From: Mycobacterium rhizamassiliense
GTDB lineage: Bacteria > Actinomycetota > Actinomycetes > Mycobacteriales > Mycobacteriaceae
Length of the DNA: 64,000 nucleotides
Assembly: GCF_900157375.1 (NCBI RefSeq)
Contig: NZ_LT721901.1
Span: 3,925,685 to 3,989,684 of the forward strand
Direction: 5' to 3'
Positions 43,117 to 50,839 of the stretch are shown here, one piece after another (positions within the stretch are counted from its first letter, which is position 1; each line of letters starts with the position of its first letter). The translations under genes and the position numbers were made by a program. The notes beneath the pieces are model-generated. The model was not told the DNA's origin and ran no database searches. It was given only the letters and a program-made list of their open reading frames with translations.

Positions 43117-44153
43117 GTAACGGCAAGCGGCCCGGCTCCCGGTCCACCGTGGTTCGCGTGGCGCTGTTCACCGCGGTCTGCCTGGTGTTCACGTTCACGC
43201 TCATCGCGGTCTTCGGGCAGCTGCGCTTCGACGATCGCACCGGCTACCAGGCGGTGTTCACGAACGTCTCCGGTTTGAAGTCCGGCAACTTCGTCCGCAT
43301 CGCCGGCGTCGAGGTCGGCAAGGTGGGCGACCTCAACCTGCATCGCGACGGCACCGTGACCGTCGGCTTCGCGGTGGACAAGGGGGTCCGGCTCACCCCG
43401 GGCACCAAGGCGGTCGTGCGCTACGAGAACCTGATCGGCGACCGCTATCTCGCGCTCGAAGACGCGCCCTGGCCACCGGGCCGGCTGCCGCCGGGCTCGA
43501 CCATTCCGCTGGCGCGGACGTCGCCCGCGCTGGACATCGACGCGCTGATCGGCGGCTTCCGCCCGTTGTTCCGGGCGCTGGACCCCGATCAGGTCAACGC
43601 GCTGTCGGGCCAACTGCTGAAAATCTTTCAGGGACAAGGCGGCACCCTGGCGTCGGTGCTCTCGCAGACGTCGATGCTGACCTCGACCCTGGCCGGGCGC
43701 AGCGAGCTGATCGGCGAGCTGATCACGAACCTGAACACCGTGCTGCACACCTTCGCCACCCGCGATCACGAGTTCTCCGACGGCTTGGACAAGCTGTCCC
43801 AGCTCGTGGACGGCCTGGCGCAACGCAAGAACGACATCTCCACCGGGTTGGCCTACATCAACGCGGCCACCGGCTCAGTCACCGATCTGCTGGTCCAGGC
43901 CCGCCAGCCGATCAAAGACGTTGTGCACCAGACGGACCGGATGTCGGCGCAAATCATGTCCGACCGCGACTACGTCGACAAACTGCTCAAGGACCTGCCC
44001 GACATCTACCAGGTGCTGGCCCGGCAGGGCATGAATGGCGACTACTTCGGCTTCTATTTCTGCGAGGTGCTGCTCAAGCTGAACGGCAAGGGGGGCAACC
44101 CGATCTTCGTCAAGCTCATAGGCCAGCCCAGCGGGCGGTGCACCCCGCAATGA
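43113..44153 (+). CDS. MceB-type substrate-binding protein
   Basis: This 346-residue protein has an N-terminal anchor (VALFTAVCLVFTFTLIAVFG), an MCE domain (GYQAVFTNVSGLKSGNFVRIAGVEVG) and a helical region. Length is that of mycobacterial MceB. GTG at 43113 overlaps the preceding stop; the open frame upstream to 43032 lies within mceA. It overlaps the next gene in an ATGA. Confidence 0.9.
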   Translation: MSNGKRPGSRSTVVRVALFTAVCLVFTFTLIAVFGQLRFDDRTGYQAVFTNVSGLKSGNFVRIAGVEVGKVGDLNLHRDGTVTVGFAVDKGVRLTPGTKAVVRYENLIGDRYLALEDAPWPPGRLPPGSTIPLARTSPALDIDALIGGFRPLFRALDPDQVNALSGQLLKIFQGQGGTLASVLSQTSMLTSTLAGRSELIGELITNLNTVLHTFATRDHEFSDGLDKLSQLVDGLAQRKNDISTGLAYINAATGSVTDLLVQARQPIKDVVHQTDRMSAQIMSDRDYVDKLLKDLPDIYQVLARQGMNGDYFGFYFCEVLLKLNGKGGNPIFVKLIGQPSGRCTPQ

Positions 44154-45388
44154 AACGACTCAACATCAAGCCACTCAATCGACAGAACCCGTTCCTGGTG
44201 GGAGTGGTCGGCACCGTCCTGGTGACCTGCGTGGTGCTCGCCGCGTTCCAGTACAACCGGCTGCCGTTCGTCAAGAACACCAACGACTACTCGGCCTACT
44301 TCGCCGAGGCCGGCGGCATCAAAATCGGTAGCACGGTTCGGGTTTCGGGCCTGGGCGTCGGCCGCGTCTCGGATATCCGCCTGGAGGGCACCAAGGTCAG
44401 GATCGGCTTCACCGTCCGCAAGGGCATCGAGCTGGGCGACCGGACCGAAGCGGCGATCAAGACCGAGACGATCCTGGGCAGCAAGATGCTCGAGCTCACC
44501 TCGCGCGGCGACGGAAGACTGAAGGGCAGCATCCCGCTGGAGCGCACCACGTCGCCCTATGAGCTGCCGGACGCGCTGGGAGATCTGACGACCACGATCA
44601 GCGGGCTGGATACCGCCCAATTGTCTTCGGCGCTCACGACGTTGGCCGAAACCATCAAGGAAACCCCGGCCGATCTCAAGCCCGCGCTACAGGGTGTGGC
44701 CCGCTTCTCGGACACCCTCAACGGCCGCGACGCACAACTGCGCAGCCTGCTCGGGAATGCCAACAAGGTCTCCGCCGTGCTGGGACACCGCAGCCAACAG
44801 ATCGCCGGGCTGGTCGCGAATTCCAACGCGCTGCTCGCGGCGCTGCTGGACGAACGGGACTCGATCGACGCACTGATGAACAACATCACCGCGGTGTCGC
44901 GCCAGGTTTCGGGACTGGTCGACGACAACCGCAAGACCCTGAAGCCGGCGCTCGACCAGCTCAATGGCGTGCTCCCCGATCGCCCGGCGGCCGACCTGTT
45001 CTGCCGGGTGCCGCAGGATTCGGAGTTCAATGTGCGTGGGGTACGCAACATTCCGTGTGAGGCCAAGCCGGACAAACGCGCGCCCACCATCGAGATGTGC
45101 GAGAGCGACGAAGACTACGTGCCGCTCAACGACGGCTACAACTGGAAGGGCGACCCGAACGCCACCACCACTGGCCAGGGCGTCCCGCTGTACCCGCCAG
45201 GGCAGGACCCGCGGCTGCCACCGCCGCGCGGAACGGCCCCAGCGCCGTCGCCACCGCCGCTCGCCGTCGCGACATACGACCCGGCCACCGGCGACTACGT
45301 CGGGCCCGACGGGCGTCGCTACACCGAGGCCGATCTGGCGCATCCGCGCGCCAGGAACTGGCAATCACTACTTATCCCACCGTCGTAA
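44150..45388 (+). CDS. MceC-type substrate-binding protein with Pro-rich C-terminal tail
   Basis: This 412-residue protein has an N-terminal anchor, an MCE domain (YSAYFAEAGGIKIGSTVRVSGLGVG) and a helical region. The Pro-rich tail ends YDPATGDYVGPDGRRYTEADL. It is the last mce gene here: mceD, E and F, which complete the usual six-gene set, are absent, and two accessory genes follow at once. A partial locus could work with Mce proteins from other loci, or by forming shell rings from three types. That is inference. Confidence 0.9.
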   Translation: MKRLNIKPLNRQNPFLVGVVGTVLVTCVVLAAFQYNRLPFVKNTNDYSAYFAEAGGIKIGSTVRVSGLGVGRVSDIRLEGTKVRIGFTVRKGIELGDRTEAAIKTETILGSKMLELTSRGDGRLKGSIPLERTTSPYELPDALGDLTTTISGLDTAQLSSALTTLAETIKETPADLKPALQGVARFSDTLNGRDAQLRSLLGNANKVSAVLGHRSQQIAGLVANSNALLAALLDERDSIDALMNNITAVSRQVSGLVDDNRKTLKPALDQLNGVLPDRPAADLFCRVPQDSEFNVRGVRNIPCEAKPDKRAPTIEMCESDEDYVPLNDGYNWKGDPNATTTGQGVPLYPPGQDPRLPPPRGTAPAPSPPPLAVATYDPATGDYVGPDGRRYTEADLAHPRARNWQSLLIPPS

Positions 45389-45405
45389 GGATTCGAGGGA
45401 ACAAC

Positions 45406-46017
45406 ATGGCCGACGAGCCTGAAATCAACGAAAAGCCCGCAGGGGCAACGGCAGTCGATGAAGTCGCCGATTTCGACGATGCCGACGAGACGGCCAGCGA
45501 ACCCACCGGCTGGCGGCACCGCCTCACGCGCCGGCGGCTCTCTCGCACCGCCTCGGCACTGGTCGCCAGCGGCGTAATCGTCGCGACGCTGGCCGGATTG
45601 ACGGGCTGGCTCGGCTACCACGCCTACCAGACGCATCAGGCCCAGACGCACCGCAACCTGTTCATTCAGGTCGCTCGGCAAGGCGCGGTGAACCTGACGA
45701 CGATCAACTACACCGAGGTCGATACCGACGTGCAGCGCATCATCGACCTGGCCACCGGAGCCTTCCGTGACGATTTCCAGCAGCGGTCCAAGCCGTTCAT
45801 CGAGGTGGTCAAGGCGGCACAATCGAAATCGGAAGGCACGGTTACCGATGCCGGCCTGGAATCGCAGCGCGGCGACTCCGCCCAGGTGCTGGTGGCGGTC
45901 GCGGTGAAGTCCCGGACGGCGGGCGGCGAAGAGGCGCCGCGGGAATGGCGGATGCGCATCGAGGTCCAGGCCGTCGGCGATGACGCCAAGGTGTCGAACG
46001 TGGTGTTCGTGCCATGA
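45406..46017 (+). CDS. Mce-associated membrane protein (Mam), copy 1
   Basis: This 203-residue protein has an acidic cytoplasmic N-terminus, one membrane span (ALVASGVIVATLAGLTGWLGY) and an extracytoplasmic domain containing INYTEVDTDVQRIIDLATGAFRDDF, a pattern of Mce-associated proteins. These stabilise or assist Mce transport. The start follows GAGGGA. It overlaps the next gene by 4 nt. Confidence 0.88.
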   Translation: MADEPEINEKPAGATAVDEVADFDDADETASEPTGWRHRLTRRRLSRTASALVASGVIVATLAGLTGWLGYHAYQTHQAQTHRNLFIQVARQGAVNLTTINYTEVDTDVQRIIDLATGAFRDDFQQRSKPFIEVVKAAQSKSEGTVTDAGLESQRGDSAQVLVAVAVKSRTAGGEEAPREWRMRIEVQAVGDDAKVSNVVFVP

Positions 46018-46613
46018 CGACGCTGAAGGAAGACATCGAGGCCGCGGCCACCGACGAGGAAACGGTCACCGTCGAAGCCGAAGTCGAAGCGGAAGCCGAC
46101 CAGACCGACACCACCCCGCAGCGACGGCGCATCGCGTGGTCACGCGTTCTTGCCTACGGGATATTGCCGGGGCTGGCGCTGCTGCTGGCCGTGGCGGCCG
46201 GCTACTTCAAGTGGGTCAATGACTCATCCCACGATCTGGCCGTGGCACGCGCCGAGTCGACGCGGGTTGCCAGCGAGGACGTGACGGCCTTGTTGTCGTA
46301 CAAGGCGGATTCGGCCGACAAGGAACTCAACGCCGCGCGCGATCGGCTGACCGGCGAATTCAAGGATGCCTACACCTCGCTGATCCGCGAAGTCGTGATC
46401 CCGGGCGCCAAGGAAAAGCGCATCTCGGCGGCGGCCAAAGTGAGTGCGGCGGCGCCGGTTTCGGCGACCGACAATCATGCCGTGGTCCTGCTGTACGTCA
46501 ACCAGACCGTGACGATCGGCGACGGGGCGCCCACCGACACGCAGCCCGTCATTCGGGTGACGCTGGACAAGGTCGACGGCCGATGGCTGGTTTCGCACTT
46601 CGACCCGGTGTGA
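46014..46613 (+). CDS. Mce-associated membrane protein (Mam), copy 2
   Basis: This 199-residue protein has the same architecture as the preceding one: an acidic N-terminus rich in Glu and Thr, one membrane span (YGILPGLALLLAVAAGYF), and a Mam domain (ALLSYKADSADKELNAARDRLTGEFKD). The ATG overlaps the previous stop. Confidence 0.88.
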   Translation: MTTLKEDIEAAATDEETVTVEAEVEAEADQTDTTPQRRRIAWSRVLAYGILPGLALLLAVAAGYFKWVNDSSHDLAVARAESTRVASEDVTALLSYKADSADKELNAARDRLTGEFKDAYTSLIREVVIPGAKEKRISAAAKVSAAAPVSATDNHAVVLLYVNQTVTIGDGAPTDTQPVIRVTLDKVDGRWLVSHFDPV

Positions 46614-47116
46614 TCGTGGGTGGCCAGACGATCGCCCGGTTGCTGCCCGTGGCCGTGATCGCCCCGCTCGCGGCGGCATTGGCGGCGCCGGTCGCGCATG
46701 CCGACAACAAGCGGCTCAACAGCGCGGTCGTCTCGGCCGTCTACACGCTGCAGCATCAGGCCGGCTGCACGAACGATGTCATCAGGAATAATGCGCTGAC
46801 ACTGGCCGCCGAATGGCACGCCGAGGACATGATGAACAACCGGAACATCAACGACGACACGGGTTCCGACGGGTCCAGCCCGCAAGACCGCGCCAACGCC
46901 GCCGGCTTCCGCGGCAGGGCCACCGAGACCGTCGCGATCAACCCGGCCATCGCGATCAGCAGCCTGGAACTGGTCAACCAGTGGTACTACAACCCCGACG
47001 CGATGGCGATCATCCGCGACTGCGCCAACACCGCCATCGGGGTGTGGTCGGACAACGCCCTGGACCGCACCGTGGTGGTGGCCGTATACGGGCAGCCCGC
47101 CCCGCCGGTGCGCTGA
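46610..47116 (+). CDS. Secreted CAP/SCP-domain protein
   Basis: This 168-residue protein has a signal peptide (LLPVAVIAPLAAALAAPVAHA) and a short CAP/SCP-like domain (LAAEWHAEDMMNNRNINDDTGSDGSSPQDRANAAGF). The start is taken as GTG 46610, overlapping the previous stop; GTG 46616 is an alternative. CAP proteins often bind sterols or lipids, which would fit an mce locus, but its activity is not known. It faces malic enzyme across 3 nt. Confidence 0.8.
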   Translation: MIVGGQTIARLLPVAVIAPLAAALAAPVAHADNKRLNSAVVSAVYTLQHQAGCTNDVIRNNALTLAAEWHAEDMMNNRNINDDTGSDGSSPQDRANAAGFRGRATETVAINPAIAISSLELVNQWYYNPDAMAIIRDCANTAIGVWSDNALDRTVVVAVYGQPAPPVR

Positions 47117-47119
47117 CGG

Positions 47120-48766
47120 CTAGTCGTAGGCCGGAGCCCATTTCGCGGCGGCGACGGCCTGCCTGACGTCGTCGTGGTGCGCGGTGGCGACACCGTCGGC
47201 CACCGCGGCGTGATAGACGGCCTCGGCGACCGCCTTGGAAACCGCGTACAGGTTCTGCACGTCGGGCAGCAGCGGGTCACCGGGCCGCGTCGGATTAGCC
47301 TGTTGCGCAACGGCCTTCGCGGCGGCGTGCAGCATGCCCGCCGTCAACAGCCGGGCGCCGGCCACGATGATGCCCAGTCCCAGCCCGGGGAACACCAGCA
47401 CGTTGTTCGACTGGCCGATGGTGTAGGTGACGCCGTCGTAATCCACCGGGGCCGTTGGGGTGCCGGTAGCGATCAGCGCCTTGCCGCGCGACCACTGCAG
47501 CAGGTCGGCGGGCATGGCCTCCATCCGCGACGTCGGGTTGGACAGCGGGAAGATCATCGGGTGCTCGCACGAGGCGGTCATCGCCTCGACGACCTCGCGG
47601 GTGAACGCGCCGAACACCGCCGAGCAGCCAAGCAGCGCGGTGGGTGAGGCCAGCTTGACCGCGTCGATGAGTTCGACGCGCTCGCCGGCCTTGATGCCCA
47701 ACTGCTGGCGGTTCTTCGCGTACGGCACCTGGAAGTCACGCAGGTCGTCCATGTCGTCGAACAGCAGCCCCTGCCTGTCGATCGCCCAGATCTGCGAGGT
47801 GGCCTGCTCGACGGTGGCCCCGTCGTCGACCATGGCGTCGCGGATCTGGTCGGCCACCCCGATCCCGGCGGTCCCCGCCCCGAAGACGATCGTCACCTGA
47901 TCGCGCAGCGGGGCGCCGGTGATCCGCAGCCCGCCGTTGACGGCGGCCACCACGACCGCGCCGGTGCCCTGCACGTCGTCGTTGAACACGCAGTAGTCGT
48001 CGCCGTAGGTCTGCAGAATCCGGCGCGCGTTCAGCGGCCCGAAGTCCTCGAAATGCAGGATCGCGCGCGGAAATAGCTCATGCGCGACTTCGATGTAGCG
48101 CCGGATGAAGCCGTCGTACTGGTCGCCGCGGCGCCGGGCGTGCCGGTTGCCCAGATAGAACGGGTCCTGCAGCAGCTGTTCGTTGTTGGTGCCGACATCC
48201 AGCGATACCGCGATGCAGCGGCACGGGTTGATGCCGCCGCCCGCGGTGTACAGCGCGAGCTTGCCCACGGCGATCTGGATGCCGCCCACGCCCCAGTCGC
48301 CGATCCCCAGGATCGCCTCGGCGTCGGTGCACACGATCAGGTCGACGTCGTCGGGGCCCAGTCCGAACGTCTCGAACGCCGCCTCGATGTCGTCGGGCTC
48401 GTCGATGCTGAGAAACAGCCCGCGCTGGCCGCGGTATTCGTCGGAGAATCGCTGGATGGCCTCGCCGACGGTGGGGGTGTACACCACCGGCATCAGCTCG
48501 GGCAGATGGTCGGCGAGCACCTTGTAGTACAGGATTTCGTGCCGGTAGTGCAGCTGCTCGAGCAGCAGATTGCGGCCCAGATCCGTTGCCATGCTTTGCA
48601 ATTGATGCCATACGCGGTCGGCCTGCTGGTCCAGGGTGAGTACCGCCGACGGCAGTCGCCCGGTCAGGCCCAGCTCGTGGCGCTGCGCGTGGGTGAAGCC
48701 GACACCGCGATTGAGGCTGGGCGAGGACATCGCGAGTGGGATCCGTGGCGTGTGGGATTCACCCAT
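47120..48766 (-). CDS. mez: NAD(P)-dependent malic enzyme
   Basis: This 548-residue enzyme decarboxylates malate to pyruvate. Family features are VVYTPTVGEAIQRFSDEYRG, the metal ligands in ILHFEDFG and VFNDDVQGTG, and the NAD(P) site FGAGTAGIGVADQ. Length equals M. tuberculosis Mez (Rv2332). ATG 48766 is used; a GTG directly before it is an alternative. Its upstream neighbours are sulfur-transfer genes on the same strand. Confidence 0.94.
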   Translation of the reverse strand: MGESHTPRIPLAMSSPSLNRGVGFTHAQRHELGLTGRLPSAVLTLDQQADRVWHQLQSMATDLGRNLLLEQLHYRHEILYYKVLADHLPELMPVVYTPTVGEAIQRFSDEYRGQRGLFLSIDEPDDIEAAFETFGLGPDDVDLIVCTDAEAILGIGDWGVGGIQIAVGKLALYTAGGGINPCRCIAVSLDVGTNNEQLLQDPFYLGNRHARRRGDQYDGFIRRYIEVAHELFPRAILHFEDFGPLNARRILQTYGDDYCVFNDDVQGTGAVVVAAVNGGLRITGAPLRDQVTIVFGAGTAGIGVADQIRDAMVDDGATVEQATSQIWAIDRQGLLFDDMDDLRDFQVPYAKNRQQLGIKAGERVELIDAVKLASPTALLGCSAVFGAFTREVVEAMTASCEHPMIFPLSNPTSRMEAMPADLLQWSRGKALIATGTPTAPVDYDGVTYTIGQSNNVLVFPGLGLGIIVAGARLLTAGMLHAAAKAVAQQANPTRPGDPLLPDVQNLYAVSKAVAEAVYHAAVADGVATAHHDDVRQAVAAAKWAPAYD

Positions 48767-48841
48767 CACAATCTCCGTCCGACGACGTGGCGCACCCCGT
48801 CACGGTAGCGCCCAGCGCGGTGAACGCACCGAGAGAAGCGC

Positions 48842-49411
48842 TTAAAGACGCGACACGATGGTTTCGGCGTCCGGCGTCGCGCCGCGGTTGTAGGGCAACT
48901 TGGACAGCGCGGTCGCCATCGCGCAGGTGTTGGATGCCGCCGCGTAGGTCAGGCCCGCCCCGATGCCCGCCGCCAGCCATTTGAGCCGGGGGAGCGCGGC
49001 GCTGCCCAGCACCGAGGACAGCACGATCGACCCGGCCACCAGGCGCACCTGACGCTCGAGGTCCCATCGTTGGGCGCCCCGGTCGACCGCGAAACCGCGG
49101 CCCTCCCAGTCGCTGATTCCCTTCTCCAGCACGCGCCCGCGCGTCAGCCCCGCGTCGCGCAGCACCGCTTGGGCCTTGGTCGAGCGTTGGCCCGAACGGC
49201 ACACCAGCACAACCTCGTCGTCGCGGTCGAGGCGTCGAACGATCTCGGGACCGTGCCGGTCGAGAATGTCGAGTGGGACGTTGTAGGACCCGGCGATGTG
49301 CGACGTCTCGAATTCCGCGGGGGTCCGCACGTCGACGATGCGCGGGGTCGCCGACTCCAGCAACGCGTGAAGCTCCGGCGAGGTGATGATGTCAGTGGTT
49401 GGTGCGCTCAT
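48842..49411 (-). CDS. Rhodanese-domain protein with C-terminal DUF2892-like membrane region
   Basis: This 189-residue protein has an N-terminal rhodanese domain with the catalytic loop CRSGQRS. It is followed by a hydrophobic segment of about 60 residues (VRLVAGSIVLSSVLGSAALPRLKWLAAGIGAG, in parts) of the DUF2892 type, ending near CAMATALSKLPYN. It probably transfers persulfide sulfur at the inner membrane. It lies 43 nt downstream of the MBL-rhodanese remnant, a usual partner. Confidence 0.88.
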   Translation of the reverse strand: MSAPTTDIITSPELHALLESATPRIVDVRTPAEFETSHIAGSYNVPLDILDRHGPEIVRRLDRDDEVVLVCRSGQRSTKAQAVLRDAGLTRGRVLEKGISDWEGRGFAVDRGAQRWDLERQVRLVAGSIVLSSVLGSAALPRLKWLAAGIGAGLTYAAASNTCAMATALSKLPYNRGATPDAETIVSRL

Positions 49412-49454
49412 GCTGTGTCCCTACCCGGGTCGACCCGAAACCAGTGGCTTTTGT

Positions 49455-50346
49455 TCAGGAAGAATTTTTCGGCGTTGTGATGCCGAGCTTTTCGGCGTTG
49501 TCGTAGTCGTCGTCGACGAGCACAACGCGACGATCGTGGCGGTCGAGCAGCGCTGCGGCGATCGATGCGCGATAGCCGCTGGCGCAGTGCACCCACACCA
49601 CGCGGTCCGCCGGGATGCCGTCGATGTGTTCGGGCAATTCGTGCACCGCGATGTTGACCGCGCCGCGCACCTGGCCGCTGTCGAATTCGTCGCGCTGACG
49701 GACATCGAGCACTGTGACACCGTCATCGCCGAGAACCTCGGCAAGGTCGACGAACTCGGCGACGCGGTAGCTGCGAAGTTCGGCTCCGCCGGCCAGTTCA
49801 CGGATGTCGCCGCTGGCCGCGCCGGTGAGGCGCTCGACGCCGATGCGGCACAGCTCGCGCTGGGCGTCGGCGACCTGCTTGGCGTCGTCGCCGATCAACG
49901 TCAGCGGCGCGCCCCAGGTATACAGCCAACCGAGGTAGTTGACGAACGAGCCGGACAGTTCGAATCCGTATGCGCCCGAGAGATGGCCGGCCGCGAACGC
50001 GTTGCGGTTGCGCAGATCCACGACCCATTCGCCCGCATCGATCCGCCTGCGAAGCTCGCTCGGATCGGCCGCCGCGGGTGGTGAGAGTTGCGGTGCCGCA
50101 GGGCCTTTCCTGTTTAGTACGCCCATATGCGCGTAGTAGGCGGGGAAGTCGGCCAGCCCGGCGCCCGGTGACGTAATCGTTGTGGATGTGGGTCTCGAGG
50201 ACGTGAGTGATCCGCAGCTCGGCGGCAAGCTCAAGCACCCGATCGATGTCGCGCTGCGGATCGATGGCGACCGCCACCGCGCCGTCGCTTACCAGATAAC
50301 TGCGATCGCCTAAACCCGAGGTTTCGATGATCGAAACGTCTACCAC
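49455..50346 (-). pseudogene. MBL-fold/rhodanese fusion (persulfide dioxygenase-like), internal deletion and frameshift
   Basis: The N-terminus (VSIIETSGLGDRSYLVSDG, then THVLETHIHNDYVTG) is the start of a metallo-beta-lactamase sulfur dioxygenase. After DYVTG the sequence jumps to ADFPAYYAHMGVLNRKGP in another frame, which is the end of that domain. The rest is two rhodanese modules, one with the active-site loop CASGYRA. Comparing with the usual layout, roughly 180 residues of the MBL domain are missing, including the remaining metal ligands. The rhodanese part may still be translated from an internal start. The junction lies near 50160-50170 in GC-rich sequence. Sequencing error cannot explain a deletion of that size. 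Confidence 0.75.
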
Positions 50347-50469
50347 GCTTGTGCCCTATCCACGTAGGTCGTTGGGTCAACGTACGTGTCCGGCAATCGC
50401 CGCGCGAGGCCAGCGCGGCCGCCGCCGGTAAGCGAGATTGACAATCGGCGGATCGGGACTATGGGCGCC

Positions 50470-50730
50470 TTAAAGGAGATCGGTGCTGCCGTCGCAGGAA
50501 CACCGCGGCATGCCGTCATGCGGCCGTCGGGAGAACTGCGCCCGGCGCATCAGGTGCTGCGCGTAGACCTTGTCACGCTGTTCTCGGGAGAACGCGAAGT
50601 CCAGGTTGATCGGCAGCCCGGCCCAATCGACTCGGTCCTGCGCGGGCGGCTGCTCGGCGAACGACCCGCCATGCACCGGGCAACCCGTGCTCGCGCCCTG
50701 GGTATCCGTCCACTCAAACGCCTGCGCCAC
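50470..50730 (-). pseudogene. Short chimeric remnant of a nitrate-assimilation gene
   Basis: This 86-codon frame starts with GTG (MAQAFEWTDTQGASTGCPVHGG). I do not recognise the head. From about residue 43, NLDFAFSREQRDKVYAQHLMRR closely parallels the C-terminal part of the adjacent reductase (ELDLAFSRDQTEKVYVQHLMRN). The DNA at 50548-50610 is visibly similar to 51048-51110. After that it ends in unrelated sequence. The GlnR-like box upstream resembles that of the reductase gene. It looks like a deletion remnant joining the head of one GlnR-controlled gene to the tail of a flavoprotein reductase. Confidence 0.55.
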
Positions 50731-50783
50731 CGTCGTCCGTCCTCGCCTGCACCCCGTCCTAGGTGAAATGGTGCGGCAGGGAT

Positions 50784-50821
50784 GTTTCGGCGACGAATGG
50801 GCGGTGTTTCCGCCCGATTAC
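50784..50821 (-). promoter_or_regulatory. GlnR-like operator, copy 2
   Basis: On the minus strand GTAAT, 6 nt, GAAAC, 17 nt, GAAAC. The GAAAC repeats are 22 bp apart, the period of GlnR a/b boxes. The same arrangement lies before the nitrate reductase gene. It is about 55-90 nt before the remnant at 50730. Confidence 0.55.
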
Positions 50822-50839
50822 GGCTTGCCGGTGCGGCGC

